DNA from: Flaccisagitta enflata | Taxonomy: Eukaryota; Chaetognatha; Sagittoidea; Aphragmophora | Assembly (NCBI GenBank): GCA_965153355.1 | Contig: OZ231127.1 | Span: 52,700,001-52,764,000, forward strand | Length of the DNA: 64,000 nucleotides | Reading direction: 5' to 3' | Shown here: piece by piece, positions 17,121 to 29,639 of the stretch | Layout of the letters: each line of letters starts with the position of its first letter | Numbering within the stretch: the first letter of the stretch is position 1 | Made by a program: the position numbers and the translations under genes | Notes under the pieces: model-generated | What the model saw: the letters and a program-made list of their open reading frames with translations, nothing else | The model's database searches: none | What the model was told of the DNA's origin: nothing

Positions 17121-18206
17121 CAGGGAATACCCCGTAAAGTGCCACCAAAGAAAACATCATATTCTAGCTTCTACAAATGATAATCAATTTCTGAAAAAAG
17201 ATCTAGGAAGCTCTTTTGAACCGATTTTGTCAGTATTAGACCAACAAATTGGGTTTTGAAAAAATGACCCACCCAGAAAAAGTGAAATATGCTCAATTTT
17301 TGAGAAGAATCATGGTTTTTGTCATAAAACCAGTGAGGGTTGCACTTTATTTCTCTGCCATTTATCAATAAATTTTGCTATGCAGCTGGAAATGGTCTCA
17401 ATTTGAAGATATTTTTTTGAAGATTTAGTATCTGGAAAGTTTTTTGAGTTTCCCATTGTACTTCTATCAAATTAATACATTTCTACAGGGATTTCTAAAG
17501 CAGATAGGCAATAGGCAATAGGCAAACAGGTAAATTTATCATCATGCATAGATTTGCAGCCTGATTATTTCATGTATTCTTAATCTACTTCAAAATATCT
17601 TTCATTCAAGCCCGACCCTAGAGTTTTCAGTCAATAGGCTGAGAAATTATGCCCACTCCAAAACCCCCAGATAAGAAAATGCATGCCTCTCCATCTTTAA
17701 TGTTTCTTTCAATGCCACGGTAAAGCTACAGTTTTGAAGTGGTGTTCATTTATTTTGTATCTCATAAAGTTGGTTTAACAGGTGTTTTGGGTGTCTAGAT
17801 CTTTGTTCCCAGAGTATAAATTTAAAAGATTTCTGCAGTAGCTTGTGTTTAAGTGGCCCTTTGCAAAGCTTAAAGAGGAGTTTTTAATAGGGAAACAGTG
17901 TTTTTCTACTGGTTTTTGCTGAAAGTTTGATTTGGGGAAGTTTTTTACCTTGATTTACCCGGAAATCTTCATTGAAAAAACAAAAACCATACACCTAAAT
18001 GTCAAACAGATTTACCTCTATCAAACGGTACTTTGTTTGGGTGTCCACATACTCCACAGTGTGCGTATTCAACAAAAAACCTCTACAATTTTTATTCGAA
18101 CACCCAATAAAAGAGCTTCCAAGATCTTTTTTTCAGAAATTGATTATCATTTCTAGAAGCTAAAATATGATGTTTTCTTTGGTGGCTCTTTTCAGGGTGT
18201 TCCCTG
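17121..18206. mobile_element. Non-autonomous TIR element (1,086 bp), TA target
   Basis: Terminal inverted repeats of about 95 bp (left 17121-17215, right 18110-18206) start CAGGGAATACCCC / CAGGGAACACCCT and are flanked by TA on both sides. The arms share CCACCAAAGAAAACATCATA and AATGATAATCAATTTCTGAA. The interior has no transposase frame. The element fits a Tc1/mariner-type or similar TA-targeting MITE; the superfamily is uncertain. Confidence 0.75.
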
Positions 18207-18656
18207 TATCCCTCCATTTCTGTTCATGTTGGTGAGAAAAATCAGGCTTAGAAGGAAATGGATGGAAGAAGAAATCTGCATTTTAATACATTTTTATTTG
18301 TTAATTTGATATAACAGTTGTTAGTACAAGTCCAATCAAAGAATAAAGCATCTTAACGATTGAGCTTTTTACATAATGTCGATCATGTCATAAAAAGATG
18401 CGTAACGTGAATGACACCCCTCAACTCACTCCACTCCTTTCAATTTGCCCACGGCTTTACCGATAGTTTTGGGGGAGGAAAGGCGAAGATGGAAAGGCGA
18501 AGATCCTTTTTGTCTGATGATGTTGGGAACCGAACATCTTTGCGATCTGATGATGATGATGATGATGTTGGATGCTCTGACGATCATCTGATGATGGCAC
18601 AAGGCCGAGACTCGGTTAAAAGATGCGTGCTTGGAATGGTCTAGACAAAGAATTCT

Positions 18657-18950
<294 letters not shown>

Positions 18951-19449
18951 ACACCCATGGCTATTCTTGCTGGTGTATCGAAAGATTCAAATCCTTGCAG
19001 AATTCTTCTTGTGAGTCAGGTCAACAGACCGACTTACAGAGTCAGTTGTGCGCATATGAAATAAACTCAACACAACCCAGAAAGGGATAGATGTAAAAAA
19101 ATAGTCTAGACAGTTTTTTTTTTTTTTTAGTTTTTTGATTGCTTCTCAAATCTATGTATCCATGACGTCAAAGTGAGGGCGGTATACTTTTGATATTTGT
19201 ATTGAATAAATAGGAGAAGTGTTTGAATATTTTCCCTCTAATTCTCTGCATCCGCCTCAGTAAGAAAATGAGTTTCAAGGGCGTACTATCGTCACATCGC
19301 TAAATATTTAACCAGCGGATTATTCTTTTCTTCGTTTACTACGCGAATTGGTAAAAAAGGGACGTTTCTCAACTTTTTTTAACAATTTTGTGAAAATTGA
19401 TCACTACAACATTGCATCGAGGTGGCGACTTGGCATACAAAGTGAGCTT

Positions 19450-19513
19450 GCCATCCACCTTCTTTCCAATTGAAATAAAAAATTGGAGACTAAAATCCTT
19501 CCTTAACATTTAT

Positions 19514-19556
<43 letters not shown>

Positions 19557-19674
19557 CTGACAGACAGACAGAGACAGAAAAAGAGTGACAGAAATGCAGA
19601 GAAACAGAAAGTCATCCACCTTCTTTCCAATTGAAATAAAAAATTGGAAACTAAAATCCTTCCTTAACATTTAT

Positions 19675-19735
<61 letters not shown>
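19450..19735 (+). repeat. Direct tandem duplication (period about 160 bp) ending in (GA)n
   Basis: The 70-bp segment CATCCACCTTCTTTCCAATT...CATTTATTTTGAGAG occurs at 19451 and again at 19611 with one or two changes (GGAGACT versus GGAAACT). Each copy is followed by a (GA)n tract. The duplication probably arose through the microsatellite. Confidence 0.85.
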
Positions 19736-19738
<3 letters not shown>

Positions 19739-19739
19739 G

Positions 19740-21477
19740 CCATGGATGTAGGGTAGGCGGCGATATCAGAATGGGTTAAAAAGCTCGCTTAAAACAGATT
19801 TTTGGCACATTGACGCTGAATAAAACTGTGGAAATCATCAGTCTTCGGCATTACTGGTTTTGATGTTTTACAAACTTTTTTTGTTAAAAAAGTGGGAAAA
19901 AAAGGTAACACATATCCTTATCTCTAAAACTCAACTCCACTGAAATTTTCTCCAAGTCGGAGTCAACCTTCTTCTGTATCATTGCGCGTCAAGAGAAAGA
20001 GACAAACTGACTAAAAACAACGAATAAATGGACAGACAGATGCACATATGCGCACACAGGGCATTACTTTACCTAAGGTGAATCCGACTACATGCAGCAG
20101 GGTTTTTCATGCAACCCAGCGCAATCAAAAAGATTGTTTTGGTGAGAGCTAAGGCAAGTGCGTAATTAACCACAGCATAGTGAGACAGCAACGATGACAA
20201 GGAAAATCGCGCACTAAAAAGCACCTTTACATTCATCATCATCCGAGTATGAAAGTAGACCTAGAGGGAAAAGTGAATTAGCTACCAAACCTGATGAGTG
20301 ACATCGATGAAAAAAATATAGACCATCATGTATGAGAAATGCAATAGATTAAAAAAAAATTTGATTGTCCATGCTTTAGTTGACCTTTAAGTCCCCGGAC
20401 TTTTACTGTGAGCGCATGAACAGGAAATTGTATCAAACATCAGGTCAGTTAATTTAATACTAAAAATCGAGGTTGCTTCGATCTTTGGTTTTTACGACGC
20501 GATCCAAAGCAGATCATCACGCTGTATATATAGCTGTACCCATTGGTGCTACTACCGGGATTACAGAAGCTGGCGTCTGGCCGTGTAGATTCTTTCCTAC
20601 ACGCAGTTGAACTCAATTTCAGGGGAAAATCAGAAGTGCTCCACGCGACAAGCGAATCTAATTCAAGCTCTATGTAGGGGACGCCACATCCATCACGTCA
20701 TGAAAATCAAGTCGGACTAGAACTAGTAGAAGTATAGTAGGAGTAGAAGTAGAAGTAGAAGTATAGTAGGAGTAAATCTAGGTTGAAAAATTGTAAGTTT
20801 ATTTGAAAAAAAAGCTTAAAAAGGGAATAATTAAGCTGAATTTGTTAAAAATGTAACAACAACACCTTCAGATGGAAGACTTTCACTCATGAATGATGCA
20901 ACAAGTATAAAAGTATCAATATCATTTACAGTTTTCAATTTTTTGCTAAGTGGACGTGGCAAATTTCACAGCTCCCCTTCATCCATGCCCAGAGCAGTAC
21001 AGAGACTTCAGGGAGAAAAATGACAACAAAAAGAACCAAAAATCCATGTTCAACATACAACCAAATCAAAGAGTCAAATACCATGATGATCGAGAGAACA
21101 CACACAAAGTCTCGGCACGCGGTATAATCCGGCGCAATTAATTTTGATTTCGATCATGAGTTTGATTCTGATGATGATTTTTGATTTAAGTCCAAACTGG
21201 ATCCTAGTAACGACCTCATGATTTAAATGTTATTCGTAACAGTTTTGCGAATGGCGTGGATTCATACGTCATAAATTTTGAAAGAGATGACGTCATCAGA
21301 CAGGCAATCCTCATGGTTGTGTTTGTCGATAAGGGTGGATGTTTTTTACTATAAACCTATCGAGTCTATCAACCTAATTAGACTTTGACCATTACTTCTC
21401 AAGTTCTCTTACTTCGTCGGAAAGGGAGTAACCTCGTTACTAGTAAAAATCTTTAACAATCACTACTCGACCCAAAA
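19740..21477. other. Gene-free stretch
   Basis: It is mostly unique AT-rich sequence with a short AGTAGAAGTAG array (20720-20780). No exon with matching splice sites, RNA gene or clear element end is seen. Confidence 0.4.
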
Positions 21478-21823
21478 AAAAAAGCCGCACCCTCGTCGCG
21501 TGCGAGATATAAATAGCATAAGATAACTTAAATTGAATTTAAATGACTCAAGGTGACCTGAGATGACTTAAAATGACATAAAATGATTTTAATGATCATA
21601 TTGACCATATTGACTCAGGTGACTTAATATGACTCAATATGACTTAGAATGACTTAAAATGACTTAGAATGACTTAGAATGACTTGTTATGGCATTTGGG
21701 AAGGAGCTGTGAGCCCAAAAACCTAAAAAACGCCAAAAAAGTAAAAAGGGGACCGACCAACCGACCAACCGACCGATGGACCGACAAAGCGGGGTGTAGA
21801 GTCGCGTAGCACGCAACTAAAAA
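21478..21823 (+). mobile_element. Short palindrome-ended element expanded by an AATGACTTA array
   Basis: The start is degenerate (GCCGCACCCTCGTCGCGTGC) and the end is GAGTCGCGTAGCACGCAACTAAAA. Between them, 21510-21690 is an array of roughly 11-bp words (ATGACTTAAA, ATGACTTAGA), followed by GACCGACC runs. Similar ATGACTTA/AGTCATTT arrays sit inside the copies at 23.1, 40.0 and 41.2 kb. Confidence 0.65.
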
Positions 21824-21859
21824 TAAGAAAAACAAATGATTTGAACTTTTTTTTTGTTG

Positions 21860-22860
21860 AAGTGATTTGAAAGATTTTCAAATTTTCTTTCATTTTAGAC
21901 CAATCTCAAATCTGTATCTCAAACGGTTTAGGAGCTAGAGCTTGTCAAAGTTATCTTCTAATTTGTAAAAATGCTTATTTTTTAATACGATTACAAACTG
22001 AAAATGGCAATGTTTTTACTCATTCTTATGTTATTTCTAAACAAATGAAGCTAGAATTTCCAGATTGGAGCCAAATGAAAGATCTTTTCAAGAGCTTTCT
22101 AACAATCTAAAATTTTAATTAGTTATTTTAAAATTCAGTATGACAATTTGCCATTTAAAAGTGCGGCTTTATTCATGAGTCGAGTAGTATCTTCAACGTG
22201 ATGATTGAGTTTGACTCCCTATTTCTTAGATTTACAAAATTCGATGTATAAACTGAGTATTTGTAAACTATTGATGATTGACAATGCAACCAATAAGCGG
22301 GAGATATTTTGAGAGGAAAATTTTCCCTACTTTTTAATGAAGGGCGGAATGCAATGAGAGTGTAATAGAGGAGATAGATAAGTCAATTGACAACCACTAG
22401 TTTCACTAAAGGCATGTTACTCAGAATATTTACGCCAGTGATGATGGTTTTAGCATCAAAAGGTATTGAGGGTATTAGAGTAAATGAGGATCACAAGCCG
22501 GCTGTCCAATTTTCACATTTGAACTCCCCAGTCGACTGATAGCGATCCTTCTTCGTTCTTACAACCGTAGTGGGGAAATGAAAAATCTTATAAAATGGGA
22601 CCAACGAATGAGAATTTCAATTCTTCATGACTGCGAACTTCATGCTACTTCCAATTAAAAGTACCGTGAAATTATAACGCTTATAGCAATAAGTCAAAAT
22701 AGTTACACCACTCATACAAAATATTACAAGAAAGATACCAGGACGTCATTCTCATAGTTTTGGAAACTCTGACTCAATAGGTAAGTTTTGATCCGTTTTT
22801 GTGGAATGCACACGTGCTTCAAAAGACAAAGGGTAAATTTTATTTCATGACATTATTTTT
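21860..22860. other. Gene-free stretch containing a degenerate MITE interior
   Basis: Around 22030-22120 the words TTTCTAAACAAATGAAGCTA, CAGATTGGAGCC and AAGATCTTTTCAAGAG match interiors of the 38.2, 47.4 and 52.4 kb repeats. No gene is seen. Confidence 0.4.
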
Positions 22861-23060
22861 AACAAGGCCGGATACACGGCTACCCCAGTCGCGTGCGGGT
22901 GGGCAGGGGCCGTAATTGAGGTCACCCGATTATTTGGGCAGGAGCAGTGAAGCCAAAAATCCCAAAAACCCAAAAAAAGTAAAGTGTGACCGACGGACGG
23001 ACCGACGGACCGACGGACCGACAAAGCGGGGTGTAGAGTCGCGTAGCACGGGACTAAAAA
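22861..23060 (+). mobile_element. Short palindrome-ended element copy, full-length
   Basis: AACAAGGCCGGATACACGGC, CTACCCCAGTCGCGTGCGGG, TTATTTGGGCAGGAGCAG, GACGGACGGACCGACGGACC and GTCGCGTAGCACGGGACTAA occur in the same order as at 13.3 kb. Confidence 0.8.
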
Positions 23061-23125
23061 AAGATTCAGCTGTCTGCCTAGAACTAATTATTCAACCAAT
23101 TTATCTTTCACGTTGATACAATCGT

Positions 23126-23415
23126 TTTAGTCGCCTACATGCGACTCTACAACTCGCTTTGTCCGTCCATCTGTCAGTCTGTCGATCCATTGGTCCGTTG
23201 GTCAATCTGTCAATTTTTTTTTACTTTGAGACATTTTTAGTCATTTTTGGTCATTTCAAGTCACCCTGAGTCATTATACGTCATTATAAGTCATATTAGG
23301 TCATTTTAGTCAATTGGGTCATTTAAAGTTATCTTATGTCATTTAGGGCTTATTTAAGTCATCCTAAGTTATTTACGTCCCGCACGCGCCTTATAGGTGT
23401 TGCCCTTGTTTGCAA
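23126..23415 (-). mobile_element. Short palindrome-ended element copy (inverted) with GTCATTTT array
   Basis: It starts on the plus strand with TTTTAGTCGCCTACATGCGA and GTCCGTCCATCTGTC runs. It then has an array of GTCATTTTAAGTCAT-type words (23220-23370) and ends CGCACGCGCC...CCCTTGTTT. Confidence 0.65.
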
Positions 23416-24113
23416 CCATAAGCAAATAAAAACATCAAATGGCTTTTGTTCCTAAGAAATGGTGGAAATGGGACAATTGAAGAGACTCTAGTTCCATAAT
23501 CAAGATATCAATATTGATGCGATGTACCGTATTTGATATAATTGGCGCCCCAGGCGCTTTTGAAATTAAAATGAAACATTGCTATCTTCAACCTGCAATT
23601 AGCGCCCTCTTAATTATCTTTACCTTGGAAATTTCATACAAAACACACTTTGTTATAATCTTTTTGGGCAGCAGCCCCAAAGGAGACGAAGTCCTGTAGA
23701 ATTAGAACACTGGGGAATCTGTCCGTCCATCCGTACGTACGTATGTCCAAGTCGTCCATCCGTCCGTCCATCTGTCCGTCCGTCCCCCGCCCCCCGCCAT
23801 ATCCTCAGGGCTTCGTCTCCTTTGGGGCCTATTCTGACCTAAATTCTGCCAAATAGCCCAAATCAAGCAATACAGCCCAGATCTAAGCATAATGGCCCAA
23901 ATCCAAGCAATATGGCCCAAATCTGGCCAGAAAACTCCAATTCTGGCCCGAGGTCCATCATTTTGGCCCTTCCGATCTATGTCTTGCCAGGTGTTCATAT
24001 TTTGAAAAAGCGAGAAGCGCCGCTTCTCGGAAGAGGAAGAAATTTGTCGGAAAATCTTGATGGACAGTGGGAAAAAAATACAAAACGAAGAAAAAAAGTT
24101 ATAGAAAGAATAA

Positions 24114-24116
<3 letters not shown>

Positions 24117-24145
<29 letters not shown>

Positions 24146-24172
24146 AAAAGAAAGAAAGAGAGAAAGAAGGAA
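24117..24172 (+). repeat. (GAAA)n / (AAAG)n tract
   Basis: AAGAAAGAAAGAAAGAAAGA repeats with a few interruptions lie within the 23.7-25.2 kb repeat complex. Confidence 0.9.
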
Positions 24173-24422
24173 AAGAAGGGAAAATTCATTTAAGTTCATA
24201 AGAATGCTGTTTGGTGAGTCATTTTGTATTATCTAATTACAAAATATAACCTGAGACAGGAAAATATGTGTTGGAAACTTATCAGGGAAATATTTTGCCT
24301 CTCGGAAGGTTAACAAAAGATGAACGCATGTGTTTTGGCCTCTGACACCTAGATTCTTACCAGATATGGGCCATTTTGCTTGGATTTGGGCCATTATGCT
24401 TGGATATGGGCCATTTTGCTTA

Positions 24423-25037
24423 CTATCTAGAACAAAAGTATATCGGCAAGATCATTATCAGGCTGTTAATTCATCAAATGACTAGAAAAAACATAAGCTG
24501 ATCTTTGAGACTCTTTGTATGTATCTTGTGAACAACAATAACGGCCTTAATTATCTTCATATGCTCTTGAAAAGATATTTTGAGAAAGGATGACGTAGTC
24601 TTCCTTTACACCTTCAGAGCAGAATTTTTTTTATCCATATCAAATGATGCGTGAAACCTTCTCCATAGCTGCTTACTTACCAACCATCTGATCTATAAAT
24701 GAGTTTGGAGTGACCATGGAAATGACAAGGCGATCCTATGGCATCACTGTAGCAGCCTTAACGTTAGACAACAACCTTAAACTAACAAAAAAATAACACT
24801 TGATCAAGTACCAAAAGCGACAAGAAAAAAAATATAATTTTTTAGCCATTTTCATTTGAAGTAGCATTCTTGTTTTGCCCGTCATTTCTAAACGAATCAA
24901 GCTACAAGAACGCGGTTGGTGGCACTAGATCAGAAATTCGATGTAGTTTCAGAATCTCACTGATTTTTATATGATTTTTTTATTTCTAGCAGAGATATGA
25001 CCCAAAACGCTCGCCGATATACATATGTTCTAGATAG
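24423..25037. mobile_element. TIR MITE (615 bp), TA target duplication
   Basis: The ends are CTATCTAGAACAAAAGTATA on the left and TATACATATGTTCTAGATAG on the right, inverted and flanked by TA on both sides. It is nested inside the core array of the 23.7-25.2 kb fold-back, which gives a relative age. A diverged inverted copy of the interior lies at 9.46-9.74 kb. Confidence 0.75.
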
Positions 25038-25433
25038 TAGATTTGGGCCATATTACTTGGATTTGGGCTCTTTGGCAGAAATTGGGTCAGAATAGGCCCC
25101 AAAGGGGACAAAGCCCTGAGGATGGGGTGGGGGGGGGGGGACGAACAGATGGATGGACGGGCGGACGGACAACGGACAGACAGATTCCCCCTGTGTTCTA
25201 CAGGACTTCATCCCCTACGGGGATCACACACTACTCTATTAGATTTAGTGCATCAAAACCCATACCGAAAATATTGTGTCGCATTTCATATTATTTTTTT
25301 GTGATTTTGTGCGAAAACAACCTAATTCTCCTTGAAATCTTAATGATTTTTTTTTTTTAGTTTATCTGTGCCAGAAGTTCATTCTTTTATATTTCTTATG
25401 GGAAAGGGGGCAATTAATGCAGGAAAATACGGT

Positions 25434-25632
25434 AACAAGGCCCGATGCACGGCTACCCCAGTCGCCTGTGGGTGGGTAAGAACAGTATTTGAGTTACTAG
25501 AGTATTTGACAGTGGCAGTGCGGCCAAAGACTGAAAATACATAAAATGAGTAAAAATGGGACTGACCGACCGACCAACAGACGGACGGTTAGATATAGCA
25601 GGGTCAAGAGTCGCGTACCACGCGATTCAAAA
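25434..25632 (+). mobile_element. Short palindrome-ended element copy
   Basis: It starts AACAAGGCCCGATGCACGGC and ends GAGTCGCGTACCACGCGATT. The internal GACCGACCGACC run is short. Confidence 0.7.
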
Positions 25633-25807
25633 GTTAAACTTTTATAAACTAACTGATCATTGTGAAAAAATCTCCACTCTTTATTAGCTCATAGTTACAT
25701 ATATCTAGTTAGTCAGCTCCGTTTCTCGTTTGCAAGCGCTTCACATAACTGCCCCTGCCGAACCGAATTTGACGGACATCCTAAATCCTAGTTGAGAAAA
25801 AAACGTA

Positions 25808-25982
25808 CCGCACCGTGGACCAAATACACCCCCGATGCAGACCAGAGACCAACCAAACACCCACCAACCACCTATGACACCTAAAACACCATCACCGTGG
25901 ACCAAATACACCCCCGATGCAGACCAGAGACCAACCAAACACCCACCAACCACCTATGACACCTAAAACACCATATACCGTG
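25808..25982 (+). repeat. Tandem duplication, two copies of about 82 bp
   Basis: The unit ACCGTGGACCAAATACACCC...CCTAAAACACCAT occurs twice head to tail with essentially no differences. This indicates a recent duplication or a possible assembly effect. Confidence 0.9.
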
Positions 25983-26625
25983 ACCAACTAAGTGAACTAA
26001 CTACTTGTGAGTTGAAGGGGTCAGGTACAGTAAAAAGAAAAAAAAAGACCACTGGAAAAGACGAGTCATAACGGGTTACCAACCGAACTTTTGGACGCAG
26101 TTATGAAATAATCAAAACTGAATGAGGTTGGATTCGGGGTTTAAATCGAATTTAAAAGTCACTCACAGCTCGCAGGTTTAACGAGCAATGGGTAATAATT
26201 AAATGGGTTATTTTGAAATGATTGATTTTGATCTACGATCATCAATCATCCAAGTAGGAGTTCTCGTTCATTTAGCGCGAGTTCATTCTTATCAAAAAAT
26301 TCTAATTGCAGAACTATGATCTATGAATGATTTTACTTGCGACTGAAGACGAATGAACGAACAAACGAACAAAAGAACATAATAACAAACAAAAACAAAT
26401 AAACAAACAAACAAACTAACTAACGAAACTATCGAACAAAAACTATCGAAATAGAACTAGAACAATCGAGCGAACGGCCCAGCTAGCTTCATTTCTTTTT
26501 ACAACTTTAGGTTGCAAGTAAAAGCGAAAAACATATTGACAGAAAGAGAGTAGAGGCAGAGTGGAGGTAGAGACAGAGTTGAGGCAAAGGGTAGAATGAA
26601 ACATCGGCCTTTGGTCAAACTGTAT
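25983..26625. other. Gene-free stretch
   Basis: AT-rich sequence with short AAAC/AACT arrays (26345-26460). No exon, RNA gene or element end is recognised. Confidence 0.4.
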
Positions 26626-27052
26626 TACACGCTTTTCTTTTTATAAGAACACTGTTTATAAGAACATCAGCCTCAGATTTGGCTAAAAAATAAGAACATC
26701 TTAAGAACATGCTGAGCCTCAGATTTGGCGATGAAAATATGATTTTTCAAAAAACTAGTAAAATTTGATAAAAAACTTTGAATGATTGATATTTTAATAA
26801 TGATTTCTAAAGTGATAATTCATTATTTATTGAATATTAATCCTCTATTTCTTTTTTTAGAATAAAAATATTTGTTTTGACAATTGCTTTAAAAACAAAC
26901 CATTATAATAATATAGATATAAATTTATAAAAAAAATGATCTAAAAAAAATAAGAACATGTTAAGAACGTTTGAGCCTCAAAACAGAACAAAAAATAAGA
27001 ACGCTGAGGCTCACTTCTAAAATCCATGTTCTTATGAAATGAAAAGCGTGTA
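26626..27052. mobile_element. TIR element (about 427 bp), ends TACACGCTTTTC
   Basis: The left end ACACGCTTTTCTTTTTATAA and the right end TTATGAAATGAAAAGCGTGT are inverted. The interior words AAGAACAT..AGCCTCAGATTTGG and GAACGCTGAGGCTC are also inverted. It is AT-rich with no frame. A related right end occurs at 12.37-12.41 kb. Confidence 0.6.
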
Positions 27053-27294
27053 TCCATTTCGTCTGGAACACGGTCACGGGGATTTTAAAAAATTTTCTAA
27101 GGCGTAATCTAATAAAGTTGGCGGGATAATCTAAAACTCTTGCACATCCCATCATAAGGCTTATGATAAGCGATCTCATGTAAAGCGATCTCACGTAAAG
27201 CCTCACATGTTTCGATCGGTCGGTCTGTCAGCCGATTGATGATTTGATCCGTTCATTTGTTGTCAAACCGATGGACTGACAGCTCTATCAATCA

Positions 27295-27357
27295 TTCATT
27301 ATTCATTCATTTATTCATTCATTCATTCATTCATTCATTCATTCATTCATTCATTTT
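27295..27357 (+). repeat. (ATTC)n tetranucleotide repeat
   Basis: TCATTCATTCATTTATTCAT repeats precede the membrane-protein gene by about 300 bp. Confidence 0.9.
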
Positions 27358-27533
27358 TTCTTCACCGATTCTTTAACACCTCAAAACCCCATTCTTGATA
27401 TTCATCCGCCCACTAGACCTTTTCTAATTAAGTTAATTGCTTCGTGTATTCATTAATTCATCTCAGTTGTTGGAATCCGCTTTTAAACGATCAAAGCTAC
27501 CGCCATATCGACAGCTCCCTCCCTGGAAGGTTC

Positions 27534-27637
<104 letters not shown>

Positions 27638-27664
27638 TTTACCCCTCAACAAACTGCTCCCAAA

Positions 27665-28111
27665 ATGTCTAGTCCAATCCAATCCGGCGATGATGAGTAC
27701 GAGTTCGAGCCAATTCGGGGGGACGGCGAAGCACTTGAGCCCGAAAGCATCGTGGCCTACGTCACTTTCGTCGTCTTCTTCGTCGCACTCGTCGGCGTCG
27801 GCATCTTCTATCTCTGGCGCACCGGAAGATGCCGATCCAAATGCGAAGACGAAGAAAATCGGCGGCAGAAGAACGACGACGATAATGAAGACGACGACGT
27901 GGAGAATGGCCAAAAGAGAGGCGCATTGAAAGGAAAGCCCGGGGTAAAATCGACGTCAAAATCATCCTCTCATAATTCGGTCAAAGAGAATGCCACATCG
28001 AAAAAGTCAACGATGACGACGACGACGAACTCTTCTGGATTGCCCAGGAGAAGCAGTTTCGACGATGTTGGAAAATTGAATGCTTTTCTCGATTCCGAGG
28101 GTCGGAGTTGA
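27665..28111 (+). CDS. Small single-pass membrane protein of unknown family (148 aa)
   Basis: ATG in good context (CCAAAATGT) begins a 148-codon frame ending TGA. The N-terminus (about 28 residues) is acidic (DDEYEFEPI, GDGEALEPE). One hydrophobic helix of about 22 residues follows (VAYVTFVVFFVALVGVGIFY, LW). After it come a basic stop-transfer segment (RTGRCRSKC) and a long hydrophilic tail with an acidic block (DDDNEDDD), Ser/Thr-rich text and a basic-serine site (LPRRSSFDD) that resembles a kinase target. There is no signal peptide, so a type III or tail-like orientation with cytosolic C-terminus is inferred. Size and topology recall small ion-channel accessory proteins, but I see no family motif and name none. 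It may be the last exon of a longer gene. Confidence 0.65.
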   Translation: MSSPIQSGDDEYEFEPIRGDGEALEPESIVAYVTFVVFFVALVGVGIFYLWRTGRCRSKCEDEENRRQKNDDDNEDDDVENGQKRGALKGKPGVKSTSKSSSHNSVKENATSKKSTMTTTTNSSGLPRRSSFDDVGKLNAFLDSEGRS

Positions 28112-29130
28112 GGATTTAACAAAATGCACAGACCGTAAACAATTTTTTCAATAACACCTAATGGAATCGTACGATGGAAATATCAGACAATGACCTAAAG
28201 TCCGATATTCAAGAGACAATTAACTACATGTTGATACGATCGTATCCGCCATCACTTTTTTTTTGATGATTTGTGTCGCTTGAACCAATGAAGACGCTTT
28301 CCCAAGAACATTGAATTTAGTATTTATCAGTAATTTGATTTTGATCGTTGATTTCCTTACGTTGTGTCATCAGCAGTAGGACGATAGGTTTACAACAAGA
28401 CAATGCTTATTTCAATTTTTTGTTGTTTTCTCTCTTCTCTTTTCGCGAATGAAGCTACTTCAGTAAAATCTGCCTTTTTCATTTTGCACAATTTTGTGGC
28501 CCTTAACCAAAGGACGCGTGCATGTTGGTTGAAGCTTTAACTTTATGGCATAACTGATGCACATGGGGGGGGGGGGAGAAATGCCCCGCTGTCGTATGCT
28601 TGTAATGGCGCATTTATCCGTCCACATCCGGCTGTTGCAAATCATGTCGGACACAAGGCATTTTCCCTGTCAGTTCCACTTTGTGGATTATTTGATCTTT
28701 TTTTTTATCTGTGATCGTGATTTAACTTTCACCCGTTTTCACAACTGTAAGCGGACACAAACTTTCTGCTAAACCTCTTACTCATGGTTGTGAACTTAAA
28801 TGATTTAATTAACATGACATCGTTGTTGCAACTTGTACTTCCAACCATTGATCTTGCCTTCAATCGGAATGTCCCAGCGCTTTAAATTTATTGAGCAAGA
28901 ATCTCTATTTTGTTATCGTGGCTTTGAATGTCTCCTCAAAATAAATTCAATTTATGATTTTAGCAAAACGAAAAAATTCAATGGCGTGCAATGGCGATGT
29001 TTCGAATCGTCAGTTAGGCTACAGTCAGATTTGTTTCGTTATTGCGAAGGTAATCACCTCGCTCTTTCGGAAGGTAGACGAGGAAACCGTGGGCTATGCC
29101 TAGGGGTGGGTTAAGTTTTATTATCATGAC
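28112..29130 (+). other. Region downstream of the membrane-protein gene
   Basis: AT-rich sequence, probably 3' UTR then intergenic. An AATAAA hexamer lies near 28940, 830 bases after the stop, so its use is uncertain. No other exon is supported. Confidence 0.35.
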
Positions 29131-29185
29131 TTGCAGCACCGTCACACTCAACTGACTGAAGGTTATCGTTGCTGCAGGCCCACAG

Positions 29186-29383
29186 GTGTTGTTGTTGTTG
29201 TTGTTTTTGTTTTTGTTTTTGTTTTTGTTTTTGTTTTTGTTGTTGTTGTTGTTGTTGTTGTTGTTTTTGTTGTTATTTTTGTTTTTGTTTTTGTTGTTGT
29301 TGTTGTTGTTGTTATTGCCGTCGTCGTCATAATTGTTGTTTTTTTAAACCTCCAACACTAACCGACGTTCATGTTGAAAATGG

Positions 29384-29432
<49 letters not shown>

Positions 29433-29446
29433 GGTTGTGGTTGTGG

Positions 29447-29489
<43 letters not shown>

Positions 29490-29515
29490 AGTTGTTGTTG
29501 TAGTTGTTTTTGTTG
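29186..29515 (+). repeat. (GTT)n / (TTTTTG)n compound microsatellite
   Basis: Two blocks of GTT (29186-29320 with TTTTTG variants, and 29382-29512 with GTG variants) flank about 60 bp of unique sequence. Poly-Val, poly-Cys and poly-Thr frames here are artefacts. Confidence 0.95.
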
Positions 29516-29639
29516 TCCTGTTGTATATGAAATCAAAAACGGTGTTTCGGTAACCCCCCGCCGTCACCAGCCCTAAGCACGTAGGAGCTCGCTCGCTGTG
29601 TATGGGTACAAATCTCAAAAAAAGAAAAAATAGTCGCAA

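Larger units (their letters stand above)
23660..25222. mobile_element. Fold-back element with a 20-bp CCCAAATCTAAGCAATATGG core, split by a later insertion
   Basis: GGGCAGCAGCCCCAAAGGAG at 23667 leads into GACGAAGTCCTGTAGAA. The mirrored end (CCCCTGTGTTCTACAGGACT) lies at 25188-25210. Core words (ATGGCCCAAATCCAAGC and the inverse TTGCTTGGATTTGGGCC) appear at 23870-23950, 24365-24420 and 25040-25075. The 615-bp MITE at 24423-25037 and a segment ending in (GAAA)n (about 23995-24360) interrupt it. The 31.35-31.80 kb element is an uninterrupted relative. Confidence 0.65.
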
